Assembly: GCF_024972735.1 (NCBI RefSeq)
Contig: NZ_CP087723.1
Span: 1,054,001 to 1,118,000, forward strand
Source of the DNA: Halalkaliarchaeum sp. AArc-CO
Lineage (GTDB): Archaea; Halobacteriota; Halobacteria; Halobacteriales; Haloferacaceae
Reading direction: 5' to 3'
Length of the DNA stretch: 64,000 bases
Shown here: piece by piece, positions 18,707 to 27,669 of the stretch
Position numbering within the stretch: position 1 is the first letter of the stretch
Layout of the letters: each line of letters opens with the position of its first letter
Notes under the pieces: generated by a model
Databases searched by the model: none
The model's input: the letters and a program-made list of their open reading frames with translations, nothing else
Told to the model about the DNA's origin: nothing
Program-made: the position numbers and the translations under genes

Positions 18707-20221
18707 ATGACGGCTCCGGGGGGAGATGGAACAGACAGTTCGGGGAACCGCGCGGGCGATGAAGCGGGGGACGTCGCCGATGCCGAGACCGTTGCCGCCG
18801 ACGCCGACGCTGACCCCGACGGCTGGGGGCCGACCCGCGCGTGGACCCGACCGGGAACGACCCACGTTCCCGGCGACGACGACGGGGAACTACCGTTCGA
18901 CGATCTCCATTTTCATCGCTACTGTGCCCTCTACCCGTTCACTCCCGAGGACGACGTCAGGATGGTCGACGATTCTGGGACGGAACACGGCTTCGAGATT
19001 CGGTATCTCTCCGGTGTCGCGAGAACGGGACTCCGACACACCCCGATGATCGTTCTCGCGGTGACGGTGCTGTTTTTCACCAGCGCGGAACTGGCCCACG
19101 GCGTCCAGGGTGTAAGCGCCTTCCTGCCGACGCTCTCGACTGCAGAACTGCTGATCGCAGCCGCGGCAATCGGCCTCTGGGGAGTGTTGATCGGGTTACT
19201 CGTCCGGGTCGAGCTACTGACCGTTCGAGAACTGTACAAGGCCGGTGTCGTGTACGGAACGCTCGCGTTCCTCGCGGTCGGCACCGCGGTATCGATCTGG
19301 GTCGTACTCTTCGATCACGATGGGACGTACTCGAGGAACATTGTCTTCACCTCCGGGTATCTCCTGTTGCTTCTGCTCGGTGGGCTCCTCGTTTACGACG
19401 GCCTCCGTCGGACCGAACACCTGTTCGACCGGCTCGGAAACACGATGGTCGTCGGAAACAAGACATCGTACGAGGAGCGAAAACACGAACTGGCAGATCG
19501 GCTCTCACATGCGGTTTCGATCCCGGGAACGGACCTTCAGATTCCCTCTGCGTACCTGTTTTCGGCGGTGTTCGTCTCCCAGATCGCGGTGCTGTGGTGG
19601 CTCGGTCTCGGGCCACAGAACCTCGATTACCCGGTCACGCTGGTCGGAAACGTTCTGTTGAACCTCTTTCTCGTGGCCGTGTTCTTCCAGTTCCTGGTAC
19701 TCATCGGCTGGTTTTACGAACTCGTGAACGACGACCGGGACGGCGACCGGGAACCGGCGTTGACGTATCACCCGTATCATCCGGACGGACACGGTGGCTA
19801 CCGCGATCTCGGCAAGTTCGCCACGCGCGTGAACCTCCTTTTGATCCTGGCCGGCTTCTACCTCGTCTACCGGCTGTACGTCCAGGGATCCCGCGTGTCG
19901 GGGGCGGAGATGGCGCCCGGCTTCGATCCGGCGTTCGGGTCGTTTCTCTGGTTCAGCAGCTTCGTGTTGCCGGTGATCCTGTACGCGATCGCCGCCGGCG
20001 CGTGGCTGTACTACTCGTTCTGGCAGCTGCACCTCCGGATGGCCCGCGAGCGGGAGCGACACTACGCCGAACAGACGGGGGGGTCCTTCGGGGGAGACCC
20101 TTCCGGTTGGCGGGTTCGTTCGCAAGCGCCGGTGTGGCCCATCGACAACGGACAGCTGTTCAGTCTGGTGTCGGGGACGTTCTTCCCACTGGTGTTCTGG
20201 CTGTTCGACGTGTTCTTTTGA
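18707..20221 (+). CDS. Large unknown polytopic membrane protein
   Basis: A 504-residue protein with about 75 acidic N-terminal residues, then at least nine hydrophobic helices. These include long stretches near residues 120-140, 145-165, 180-205, 215-235, 285-300, 310-335, 380-400, 415-450 and 485-504. Loops contain His-rich segments (YHPYHPDGHGG, about residues 356-366) that might bind metal. A TATA-like ccatactttt at 18671-18680 suggests its own leaderless transcript, 85 bases after the upstream membrane gene. I do not recognise the family. Confidence 0.6.
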   Translation: MTAPGGDGTDSSGNRAGDEAGDVADAETVAADADADPDGWGPTRAWTRPGTTHVPGDDDGELPFDDLHFHRYCALYPFTPEDDVRMVDDSGTEHGFEIRYLSGVARTGLRHTPMIVLAVTVLFFTSAELAHGVQGVSAFLPTLSTAELLIAAAAIGLWGVLIGLLVRVELLTVRELYKAGVVYGTLAFLAVGTAVSIWVVLFDHDGTYSRNIVFTSGYLLLLLLGGLLVYDGLRRTEHLFDRLGNTMVVGNKTSYEERKHELADRLSHAVSIPGTDLQIPSAYLFSAVFVSQIAVLWWLGLGPQNLDYPVTLVGNVLLNLFLVAVFFQFLVLIGWFYELVNDDRDGDREPALTYHPYHPDGHGGYRDLGKFATRVNLLLILAGFYLVYRLYVQGSRVSGAEMAPGFDPAFGSFLWFSSFVLPVILYAIAAGAWLYYSFWQLHLRMARERERHYAEQTGGSFGGDPSGWRVRSQAPVWPIDNGQLFSLVSGTFFPLVFWLFDVFF

Positions 20222-20243
20222 GCCGGTAGGCCGTCTCGTGTCG

Positions 20244-20795
20244 TCAGTGAAGCGTTCCTTCCCGTACTTCCGCGTCGTACGCGAACAGCGCGTAGCCGAC
20301 GGCTGCTGCACTGTATCCGGTTTCCGCTGCGATCTCTCTGATCGGACCGATCATTTCGACGTAGTCGGCGGCGTCGAACGACTCCTTCCTGCCGTCGAGA
20401 TACCCCAGCCGGTCGAGTGACGCCCACACCCTGGTGTCGACAACCGCGTGGCGGTCGGGAGAAAGCGCTGCGAGGACACACGAGGCCGTCGGCGCCTTGA
20501 AGCCGTACAACCCGGTGAGCAGCTGAATCATCGAAAAGTCGCCGTCGACGTTCCGGACGTTTTCTGTCACCTCCCGGCACCGTTCCGGCGGGTTCCGCTC
20601 GACGTGATGTGCGCTCCGGGTCGACGACTCGTAGGCGATATCGTACAGCTGTTCGCGCGTGAGATGCCCCTGATCGCGGTACTGTGCGCCGAACTCGGTG
20701 AGCCGGTCGGGTAACACGCCCTGGGTTTCGCCGTACCGGTCGAGGTTTTCGGCGACGAACTCCTCCAGCCGGTCTGTGTCGATTGGATCGTCCAT
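20244..20795 (-). CDS. HhH-GPD-like (DNA glycosylase fold) protein
   Basis: A 183-residue protein that I would place tentatively in the HhH-GPD class. GLYGFKAPTASCVLAAL resembles the helix-hairpin-helix, and HAVVDTRVW resembles the following segment with the catalytic aspartate (normally VDTHV). It lacks a C-terminal Fe-S cysteine cluster. The longer frame to 20849 is open, but MDDPIDTDRL at 20795 gives a better start. It lies just upstream of nothing obvious on its own strand; psmB is the next minus-strand gene on the other side. A DNA-repair role is inference from one motif. Confidence 0.5.
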   Translation of the reverse strand: MDDPIDTDRLEEFVAENLDRYGETQGVLPDRLTEFGAQYRDQGHLTREQLYDIAYESSTRSAHHVERNPPERCREVTENVRNVDGDFSMIQLLTGLYGFKAPTASCVLAALSPDRHAVVDTRVWASLDRLGYLDGRKESFDAADYVEMIGPIREIAAETGYSAAAVGYALFAYDAEVREGTLH

Positions 20796-20950
20796 GCGGA
20801 ACTGATGGATTTCGCCGCCGAAAAACCGACCGACTTCGGTGGTGAGCACGACCGAACGGGTGCACAGATCCGCCGATCGACTCTGGTTTCGGTACCGAGT
20901 TGAAGCGGGGTCAGTTCCTCCTGGCGATCCCCTTCGAGGGATCGAGAGAA

Positions 20951-21682
20951 CTAGCCTTCGAGCAGCTCGTCGATCTCTTTGTGGCGGGAGATCTCGACGC
21001 CCTCCTCGGTGACGACGGCGACGTTGATGCCGTTACCGGTGGCGGTGTCGCGCTCGAGGGCGCTTTTGATCGCCTTCGCGGCCACTGTTTTCGCCTCCTC
21101 CAGTGAGAGGTCGTCGCTGTACTCCCCTTCGAGTACGCCGAGTGCGAACTGACTCCCGGAGCCGGTGACGGTGTACTCCTCTTCGATGACCGAACCGAGC
21201 GGGTCGATGCTGTAGACGTGGGGGCCGTCCTCGTCGACGCCGCCCAGGATCGGCTGAACGATGAGGAAGCCGCCGGTACGGAGGAGATTGCCGGTGAGCG
21301 TCGACAGCGCCTGCATCGACATGTCCTTGCCACGACGGGCCTCATAGAGGTTCGTCTCGGCGCGGAGGGTAGAGATCAGCGACTGTGCGGCGGAGACGCC
21401 GCCGGCGATCGTCAGCGCGGCAGTAGGGTGGATCTGTTCGACCTTCTGGACGTCCTTCGAGGAGACCATCCGCCCCAGGCTCGCGCGCATGTCCGTCGCG
21501 AGGACGACTCCCTCGTCGGTTCGGAGACCGACCGTAGTCGTCCCCGTCTTCAGCTCCTTGTCCTCGGCCATTTCGGCCGCCCGGCGCTCGGAGTCGGAGA
21601 ACTCCCCGAGCTCCGGGCCGAAGACGGACGACTCGTCGACGCCGAGGTCCAACGCTCCTGTCTCGCGGGTCGGGTTACGCAT
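20951..21682 (-). CDS. psmB: 20S proteasome beta subunit
   Basis: Catalytic subunit of the archaeal 20S proteasome. The precursor is 243 residues. Autocleavage should occur before Thr46 in KTGTTTVGL, leaving this threonine as the N-terminal nucleophile and removing a 45-residue propeptide. Lys-containing MRASLGRMV and the GSGSQFALG segment near the C-terminal half are typical of active beta subunits. ATG 21682 is favoured because the longer frame adds only unrelated residues. It is one gene region away from the PAN ATPase (22847), its functional partner, although the two are on opposite strands. Confidence 0.95.
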   Translation of the reverse strand: MRNPTRETGALDLGVDESSVFGPELGEFSDSERRAAEMAEDKELKTGTTTVGLRTDEGVVLATDMRASLGRMVSSKDVQKVEQIHPTAALTIAGGVSAAQSLISTLRAETNLYEARRGKDMSMQALSTLTGNLLRTGGFLIVQPILGGVDEDGPHVYSIDPLGSVIEEEYTVTGSGSQFALGVLEGEYSDDLSLEEAKTVAAKAIKSALERDTATGNGINVAVVTEEGVEISRHKEIDELLEG

Positions 21683-21754
21683 GGACGGTCGTTGCGGCGG
21701 AACGCTGATAAAGGCAACCTTTCGAGCCGGTTTCGAACACACCGCTTCGCTGGA

Positions 21755-22018
21755 TCAAACCTGCAGCGAGTACAGCCGCTTGCGTGCGTCGGAAAAGGAA
21801 AACCGGGACTCGACGACGTTCTCCTCTTCGAGCCGTGAGAGGGCGTATCGCACCGTGCGGGGTGGCAACAGCGTCTCATCAGCTAGCTGGCTCTGCGTGA
21901 GAGTGCCGTTGTAGTCGAGTACTTTCGCGACGAGTTTCGCGCTCGGTGGGAGATCGCGGACGTCCTGCCACCGATCTCTGTCGTCTTCTTCCGGCGAGAC
22001 CGCTTCGGTAACGCTCAT
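21755..22018 (-). CDS. Small winged-helix (MarR/ArsR-like) DNA-binding protein
   Basis: An 87-residue protein with a clear helix-turn-helix. TLTQSQLADETLLPPRTVRY provides the turn and recognition helix, and ALSRLEEENVVESRF provides the wing. It has no ligand-binding or dimerisation domain beyond this, so it may be a basal small regulator. A TATA-like AT-rich stretch lies upstream on the minus strand (about 22047-22056). It is divergent from the universal stress gene, with 274 bases between starts. That space holds both promoters and AT-rich sequence but no other gene that I can support. Confidence 0.75.
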   Translation of the reverse strand: MSVTEAVSPEEDDRDRWQDVRDLPPSAKLVAKVLDYNGTLTQSQLADETLLPPRTVRYALSRLEEENVVESRFSFSDARKRLYSLQV

Positions 22019-22292
22019 CTGTATCTGCCCGTATGAGATGCCGGATGATAATATTTACTATCCATATTTATGCTTTACAGTAATTAATTGATCCCCCGAT
22101 TTCTTCGATTCTCGGAGTTCGAACTGCGTGATCGTTGTTGTTGCTTTTCGGCGCTTGCCCCGGCTTTCCACAACGTGAACGCTTTCTCGTGAGAGTCCAA
22201 CACACCTGTACAGTTATTACCGTGGTTGGTGTAGTCTGAATTAGAGGTATTGAGTCGACGACTACCGGATGCGGAATCCAACTCAACGAAAC

Positions 22293-22721
22293 ATGACACA
22301 GCAGATCCTCGTTCCGATGGACGACTCGCCGGTGGCGGAGAACGCATTGAAGTATGCGATCGACACCCACCCAGACGCGGAGATCACGGTTCTGTACGTG
22401 ATCCACCTTGAACCGCTCCCGGGCAAAGGATCGGTGATCACGTTCGACGAACCGATGCTGGAGGGGGCGTACGGCCACGCCGAACAGCTGTTCGAGCGGG
22501 CCGGTGAGATCGCGAGCGAGGCCGGTTACAGCGGCGATCTGGAGACCGACACCGCCGAAGGAAAGCCGTCACGGGAGATCATCGAGTACGCGGAGGAACA
22601 CGGCTTCGACGCGATCGTCATGGGGAGCCACGGCCGCGACGGCACGGCCAGGATCCTTCTGGGCAGCGTCGCCGAGACGGTAGTCCGACGGGCCCCGGTC
22701 CCGGTGACGGTCGTTCGGTGA
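22293..22721 (+). CDS. Universal stress protein (UspA family)
   Basis: A 142-residue single-domain UspA-type protein. QQILVPMDDSPVAENAL begins the fold with the ATP-contacting Asp. The C-terminal nucleotide-binding loop is MGSHGRDGTARILLGSVAE, which matches the ATP-binding G-2x-G-9x-G(S/T) pattern. It probably binds ATP and acts in stress tolerance; the exact role is unknown for most members. ATG 22293 is preferred over 22269 since MTQQILVPMD is the conserved start. Confidence 0.9.
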   Translation: MTQQILVPMDDSPVAENALKYAIDTHPDAEITVLYVIHLEPLPGKGSVITFDEPMLEGAYGHAEQLFERAGEIASEAGYSGDLETDTAEGKPSREIIEYAEEHGFDAIVMGSHGRDGTARILLGSVAETVVRRAPVPVTVVR

Positions 22722-22846
22722 CTGTCGTTCGGTGACGCGAACATCGATCGAAGACACGCCCACGTGGGACGGCGACCCCGTTTCGTCACCGGCGAGGTGG
22801 GTCGTGACCCGAAGCCTCTTATCCACAACGGCCCTAACCCGCCTCA

Positions 22847-24064
22847 ATGAGCGATACGGTTGAGGACGTCGATCTGCCGTACGACGAAGACGTCTCCTCG
22901 AAACAGGAGAAGATCGAGGCGCTTCGCGAACGGCTCGAGGTCCTCGAGTCACAAAACGAGGAAATGCGGGATCAGCTCCTCGATGCGAACGCGGAGAACA
23001 ACAAGTACCAGCAGAAGCTCGAGCGGCTGACCCACGAGAACAAGAAGCTCAAGCAGTCGCCGCTGTTCGTCGCGACCGTCCAGGAGATCACCGACGAGGG
23101 CGTCGTGATCAAACAGCACGGCAACAACCAGGAGGCGCTCACCGAGGTCACCGAGGAGATGCGCTCGGAGCTCGAGCCCGACGCGCGCGTCGCGGTCAAC
23201 AACTCGCTTTCGATCGTCAAGCGGCTGGACAACGAGACCGACGTCCGGGCACGCGTGATGCAGGTCGAACACAGCCCCGACGTCACCTACGCCGACATCG
23301 GCGGGCTCGAAGAGCAGATGCAGGAGGTCCGCGAGACCGTCGAGATGCCGCTCGACCGCCCGGAGATGTTCGAACAGGTCGGGATCCAGCCGCCGTCGGG
23401 TGTCCTGCTGTACGGTCCTCCTGGAACGGGCAAGACGATGCTCGCGAAGGCCGTCGCGAACCAGACGGACGCGACGTTCATCAAGATGGCCGGCTCCGAA
23501 CTGGTCCACAAGTTCATCGGCGAGGGCGCGAAGCTGGTTCGGGACCTGTTCGAAGTGGCCAGGGAAAACGAGCCCGCGGTGCTTTTCATCGACGAGATCG
23601 ACGCGATCGCCTCCAAGCGGACCGACTCGAAGACCTCCGGCGACGCGGAGGTCCAGCGGACGATGATGCAGCTGCTCTCGGAGATGGACGGCTTCGAGGA
23701 CCGGGGGGAGGTGCGGATCATCGCCGCCACGAACCGGTTCGACATGCTGGACGAGGCGATCCTCCGGCCCGGCCGGTTCGATCGGCTCATCGAGATCCCC
23801 AAACCCGACGAGGCGGGACGCGATATCATCTTCCAGATCCACACCCGGAAGATGAACGTCGACGACGACGTCGACTTCGCCGAACTCGCCGAACGCACCG
23901 AGAACGCCTCCGGCGCCGACATCAAGGCGATCTGCACGGAGGCGGGGATGTTCGCGATCCGGGACGACCGCACCGAGATCTACATGCAGGACTTCATCGA
24001 CGCCCACGAGAAGATCTCTCAGACCGACGGCGACGACCCCGACGAGGCGCTCGCGTTCGCCTGA
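22847..24064 (+). CDS. pan: Proteasome-activating nucleotidase (PAN)
   Basis: AAA+ ATPase that unfolds substrates and feeds them into the 20S proteasome. The 405 residues have an N-terminal coiled coil (about 20-70), an OB-like domain, then the AAA domain. The AAA domain has Walker A GPPGTGKT, Walker B LFIDEIDAIAS, sensor ATNRFD and arginine fingers in RPGRFDRLIE. The C-terminus reads LAFA, so the usual hydrophobic-Tyr-any gate-opening tail is replaced by Ala-Phe-Ala. A TATA-like ctcttatc at 22816-22823 predicts a leaderless transcript at ATG 22847. Confidence 0.95.
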   Translation: MSDTVEDVDLPYDEDVSSKQEKIEALRERLEVLESQNEEMRDQLLDANAENNKYQQKLERLTHENKKLKQSPLFVATVQEITDEGVVIKQHGNNQEALTEVTEEMRSELEPDARVAVNNSLSIVKRLDNETDVRARVMQVEHSPDVTYADIGGLEEQMQEVRETVEMPLDRPEMFEQVGIQPPSGVLLYGPPGTGKTMLAKAVANQTDATFIKMAGSELVHKFIGEGAKLVRDLFEVARENEPAVLFIDEIDAIASKRTDSKTSGDAEVQRTMMQLLSEMDGFEDRGEVRIIAATNRFDMLDEAILRPGRFDRLIEIPKPDEAGRDIIFQIHTRKMNVDDDVDFAELAERTENASGADIKAICTEAGMFAIRDDRTEIYMQDFIDAHEKISQTDGDDPDEALAFA

Positions 24065-24105
24065 GTCTCACGATTCGTCACCGTCACTCGAAGGTGTTTC
24101 AAAGG

Positions 24106-24115
24106 CCATTTATCC
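24106..24115 (+). promoter_or_regulatory. TATA-like box for ndh
   Basis: The sequence ccatttatcc lies about 25 bases before ATG 24139. It favours that start over the longer frame from 24094, which would place the start codon upstream of the box. Confidence 0.6.
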
Positions 24116-24138
24116 GGCCGCTCCTCATCGATCCCTAT

Positions 24139-25323
24139 ATGGGTGCCCAGGTAGTGGTCGTCGGTTCCGGATACGCCGGAGCCGGAGCCGTAACGGCCTT
24201 CGAGGATGCCATTCGCGACGACGAAGCCGAACTGACCTGGATCTCCGACCACGAGTACCATCTCGTGTTACACGAGGTCCACCGCGTCATCCGCGATCCC
24301 GATGTCGCACCGAAGATCACGATACCGGTGTCGGAGATCAAGTCAGATGCGACCGACTTCCTGCAGGGGCGTGTCACTGGAATCGACACCGACGAGCGGA
24401 CGGTCTCGCTCGGCGACGGCCGGCAGATCGCGTACGACTACCTGCTCGTCGGCGTCGGCTCCGGGACGGCGTTTTATGGGATCGAGGGCCTCGAGGAACA
24501 CTCGTTTACGCTGAAGGGACTCGAGGACGCCAGACGGATCCACCGCGAGGTGACCGAGGCGGGAGAGCGTGCGACACGGGCTGAGCCCGCCCGCGTGATC
24601 GTCGGTGGCGCGGGCCTTTCGGGGATACAGACCGCCGGCGAAATCGCGACGTATTGCGACGAAACGCAGTTTCCGATCGAGGTCACGCTCGTGGAGGGGC
24701 TCGACGAGGTGTTCCCCGGAAAGGATCCGGAAGTGCAACGGGCGCTCCGTGAGCGTCTCGAAGCGCTCGATGTGGAGATCCGGACGGGGCGGTTCGTCTC
24801 GGCTGTCGACGACGACGCGATCAGACTCGACGGCCAAAGCGAGGAGGACGACGGTGAAACGCTTCCGTACGACGTACTCGTCTGGACCGGTGGGGTAACC
24901 GGTCAGGACCTGATGGCCGAGGTGAACGTCGAAAAGGACGAACGATCCCGCCGGGTGTACGCCGAGTCCGATTTCCAGACCAGCGACGACCGGGTGTTCG
25001 CGATCGGTGACGCGGCTCTGGTCGATCAGGGGGACGGAGAGTTCGCCCCGCCGACGGCACAGGCGGCCTGGCAGGCGGCCGAGGTCGCCGGCGAGAACCT
25101 CGCCCGTACCGTTCGCGGCGAGCCCCTGCAAACCTGGAAACATACGGACAAAGGGACCGTCGTTTCGGTCGGCGAGACGGCGGTCGCTCACGACGTTCAG
25201 GGCGTCCCGGTGTCGACGTTCGGTGGGGTTCCGGCGAAGGTATTGAAAAAGCTGATCGCCGCCAGGTGGATCTACACCGTCTCCTCGGCGAGGCGGAGCG
25301 TGGACGCCTGGCCGGACATGTGA
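24139..25323 (+). CDS. ndh: Type II NADH dehydrogenase-like FAD oxidoreductase
   Basis: A 394-residue flavoprotein of the two-dinucleotide-binding class, likely oxidising NADH and reducing quinone at the membrane without proton pumping. The FAD motif is VVVGSGYAGAGAV at the N-terminus. The second (NAD) motif is VIVGGAGLSGIQTAGE, and the FAD-closing DDRVFAIGDAALV comes near residue 290. A C-terminal region after residue 340 (KVLKKLIAARWIY) could be the amphipathic membrane anchor. Sulfide:quinone reductase is less likely, as no catalytic cysteine pair is seen. Confidence 0.85.
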   Translation: MGAQVVVVGSGYAGAGAVTAFEDAIRDDEAELTWISDHEYHLVLHEVHRVIRDPDVAPKITIPVSEIKSDATDFLQGRVTGIDTDERTVSLGDGRQIAYDYLLVGVGSGTAFYGIEGLEEHSFTLKGLEDARRIHREVTEAGERATRAEPARVIVGGAGLSGIQTAGEIATYCDETQFPIEVTLVEGLDEVFPGKDPEVQRALRERLEALDVEIRTGRFVSAVDDDAIRLDGQSEEDDGETLPYDVLVWTGGVTGQDLMAEVNVEKDERSRRVYAESDFQTSDDRVFAIGDAALVDQGDGEFAPPTAQAAWQAAEVAGENLARTVRGEPLQTWKHTDKGTVVSVGETAVAHDVQGVPVSTFGGVPAKVLKKLIAARWIYTVSSARRSVDAWPDM

Positions 25324-25365
25324 GCATCGCAGCGGCCGATCACTCGAATAGTCGCAGCGTCAATT

Positions 25366-25407
25366 CGCGTTTCTCAGTGTCCCGCGTTTCTCAGTGTCCC
25401 GCGTTTC
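25366..25407 (+). repeat. 17-base direct repeat across a stop codon
   Basis: The unit cgcgtttctcagtgtcc occurs at 25366-25382 and 25383-25399, followed by a third partial copy (cgcgtttc). The second copy contains the stop codon of the winged-helix regulator gene, so it has lightly rewritten that protein's last residues. Confidence 0.8.
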
Positions 25408-25924
25408 CGACAGGGGCCCGCATATCGTCGATCCGCAGTATGAGTACGTTCGCCGTGTCGTCCTTCCCGTCGACGGTGCCCTCGATGACGAGCCTCGACA
25501 GCGGGGTGGGTCCGACCTTCACCGAGTCGCCCTCGTGGAACTCTCGGATCGATCCCTGGAGCTGGACCTCCGCCCGACACAGCTCCGGATGGTGGACCGA
25601 AGAGAGGTTGATCTCTTCCACGTTGGCGTTTTCGACCACCGCTCCTTCGTGCTGCAGCGGCACCGAAGCTGGTTCGTCCATGCGCTGGATCTCCAGTGCC
25701 TCGTAGGCGGTTGCAGTCGGTTTATATCCGCCCTTCGGTCCCGGAACTCCCTCCACGAGCTGGAGCGCTTTGAGACTCTGCATCTGGTTGCGGATCGTCC
25801 CCGGGTTCCTGTCGACTTCCTCGGCGATCTCTTCACCCTTTACGGCGTCTTCCGACTCTCCATAGAGGTTCACGAGTGCCGAGAGAATAGTTTTCTGACT
25901 CGTCGTGAGCTCGATGTCTGCCAT
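25391..25924 (-). CDS. Winged-helix transcriptional regulator (HrcA/TrmB-like, haloarchaeal)
   Basis: A 177-residue protein of a family common in haloarchaea. Residues 1-80 are a winged helix (TSQKTILSALVNLYGES, VKGEEIAEEVDRNPGTIRNQ and VEGVPGPKGGYKP). Residues 85-170 are a beta-rich effector-like domain with VHHPELCRAEVQLQGS and VGPTPLSRLVIEG. The Cys and His residues in the second domain could sense a metal or redox state, but that is inference. It lies downstream of hyuB on the same strand with a 74-base gap, and could regulate that operon or act elsewhere. Confidence 0.8.
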   Translation of the reverse strand: MADIELTTSQKTILSALVNLYGESEDAVKGEEIAEEVDRNPGTIRNQMQSLKALQLVEGVPGPKGGYKPTATAYEALEIQRMDEPASVPLQHEGAVVENANVEEINLSSVHHPELCRAEVQLQGSIREFHEGDSVKVGPTPLSRLVIEGTVDGKDDTANVLILRIDDMRAPVGNAGH

Positions 25925-25998
25925 ACCCTCGATTCGGGAGGGAATAGCTTAAAAGCGGTGGATCAATATATCGTTCCCTAAAGAGGGGGTGTGGGGGG

Positions 25999-27669
25999 TC
26001 AGTCGGTGTTCGTGGGGTCCCGTCGTTCGTCCGTCTGTTTTTCGTCGGCGACGTCGGCGGCCAGTGACTGGCTCGTGCGCTCGTCCGGGTCGCCGTGTCC
26101 GCCGCCGCCGGGCGTGCGGACGGTTACCGTCGTTCCAGCTTCGATCTCGACGGTTGTCTTTGCGGGGACTGGGTCGCCGTCGATGGAGTTCTCGCCGGTG
26201 GCGCCGTTCCCGCCGCCGGCGACGCCGCTGGGGGCGTACCGTCGCCGTTCCGAGAGCAGCGACACCGTAGCGTCCGACTCGACGGTCACGACCCGCTCGA
26301 GGCCGAGCCCGCCGCGGAACCGGCCTACTCCGCCAGAGTCGGGTCGCAGCGCGTATCGTTCGATCCACATCGGATACTCGGTTTCGATCGACTCGACGGG
26401 CGTGTTCAGCGTGTTCGTCATCCCCACCTGGACGCCGTCCATCCCGTCCCGATCGCTCCGTGCGCCGAACCCGCCGCCGATCGTCTCGTAGTAGGTGAAC
26501 GAGCCGTCCCGGGCACCGATCGTCAGGTTGTTCATCGTCCCCTGTCCCTGTGCCGGCACTCGATCGGGGGCAGCCTGGGCGAGTGCGAGGAACGTTACAT
26601 CGGTGATCCGTTGGCTGGTCTCGACGTTTCCGCCGACGACCGCCGCGGGAGGACGAGGGTTCAAAAGCGAGCCCTCCGGGGCACGAACGGTCACGGGCTC
26701 GTAACAGCCGTGATTCGGCGGAATTTCGGGATCCGTGACACATCGGACGACGAAGTAGACTGCGCTTTTGGCGACCGACAGCGGCGCGTTCACGTTTCCC
26801 GGAACCTGAGCTGCGGTCCCCCCGAAGTCCACATCGACGCGCGATCCGTCGATCGTGACCGTCGCGTGGATCGGCACGTCCTCGTCGCTTACTCCGTCAC
26901 CTTCGAGGACGTCCCGCGCTTCGAACTCACCGTCCGGGAGGCCGTCGATCTCGGATTCGACCCGGCTCCGGGAGTAGTCGATGACGGCGTCGAACCCCTC
27001 GATAACCTGTCCGGTGCCGTGTTCTTCGAGGAGATCGCCGAGCCGAGTTTCGGCCCGCTGGTTCGCGGCGAGCTGCGCCTGCAGGTCTCCCCGGCGCTCC
27101 CCGGCGTTTCGAACGTTCGAGAGCAGAAGTTCCAGGACGTCCGCCACTGGGTCGCCGTCCTCGACGAGCTTCGTCGGCGGGATCCGGAGCCCCTCCTGGT
27201 AGATCTCCCGGGCGCCTGCGGGCATGCTCCCCGGCGCCATTCCACCGACGTCGGCGTGATGGGCCCGCGACACCGCATAGCCGATCACGTCCCCCTCGGG
27301 TGCGACCGGCGAAACGAGTGTGACGTCCGGGAGATGTGTCCCGCCCGTGAACGGATCGTTGAGCGCGTACACGTCGCCCGGTTCCGGCTCCAGCTTTCGG
27401 ACCGCCGCCACCGCCTCCGGCATCGCCCCGAGGTGGACCGGAATGTGTTCGGCCTGTGCGACCATCCGACCGTCGGCGTCGAAAAGCGCCGTCGAACAGT
27501 CCCGCCGCTCCTTGATGTTTGGCGAGTACGCCCCCCGGATCAGCGTTTGACCCATCTCCTCGGCGACGCTTTCCAGCTGGTTGCGAAACACCTCCAGGGT
27601 CACGGGGTCGATCCCGGATTCGGTGGTCCCGCCGCCGAGTTCGCTGGTCTCGTCGGATCGATCGCTCAT
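25999..27669 (-). CDS. hyuB: Hydantoinase/oxoprolinase B subunit
   Basis: A 556-residue HyuB subunit which, with HyuA, forms an ATP-dependent N-methylhydantoinase or 5-oxoprolinase-type amidohydrolase (related also to acetone carboxylase subunits). It begins with DPVTLEVFRNQLESVAEEMG. It continues with the family segments ERRDCSTALFDADGRMVAQ, HIPVHLGAMP and NDPFTGGTHLPDV. A glycine-rich C-terminal stretch is present (GGGFGARSDRDGMD, then TPGGGGHG). It overlaps hyuA by four bases. The true substrate cannot be read from the sequence. No dedicated transporter is on the same strand, but an importer lies divergently beyond hyuA. Confidence 0.9.
   Translation of the reverse strand: MSDRSDETSELGGGTTESGIDPVTLEVFRNQLESVAEEMGQTLIRGAYSPNIKERRDCSTALFDADGRMVAQAEHIPVHLGAMPEAVAAVRKLEPEPGDVYALNDPFTGGTHLPDVTLVSPVAPEGDVIGYAVSRAHHADVGGMAPGSMPAGAREIYQEGLRIPPTKLVEDGDPVADVLELLLSNVRNAGERRGDLQAQLAANQRAETRLGDLLEEHGTGQVIEGFDAVIDYSRSRVESEIDGLPDGEFEARDVLEGDGVSDEDVPIHATVTIDGSRVDVDFGGTAAQVPGNVNAPLSVAKSAVYFVVRCVTDPEIPPNHGCYEPVTVRAPEGSLLNPRPPAAVVGGNVETSQRITDVTFLALAQAAPDRVPAQGQGTMNNLTIGARDGSFTYYETIGGGFGARSDRDGMDGVQVGMTNTLNTPVESIETEYPMWIERYALRPDSGGVGRFRGGLGLERVVTVESDATVSLLSERRRYAPSGVAGGGNGATGENSIDGDPVPAKTTVEIEAGTTVTVRTPGGGGHGDPDERTSQSLAADVADEKQTDERRDPTNTD

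Noticed and set aside
25366-25407. 17-base repeat as an attachment site
   Set aside because: It is adjacent tandem, not flanking any element, and no integrase gene is in the window. Slippage is the simpler explanation.
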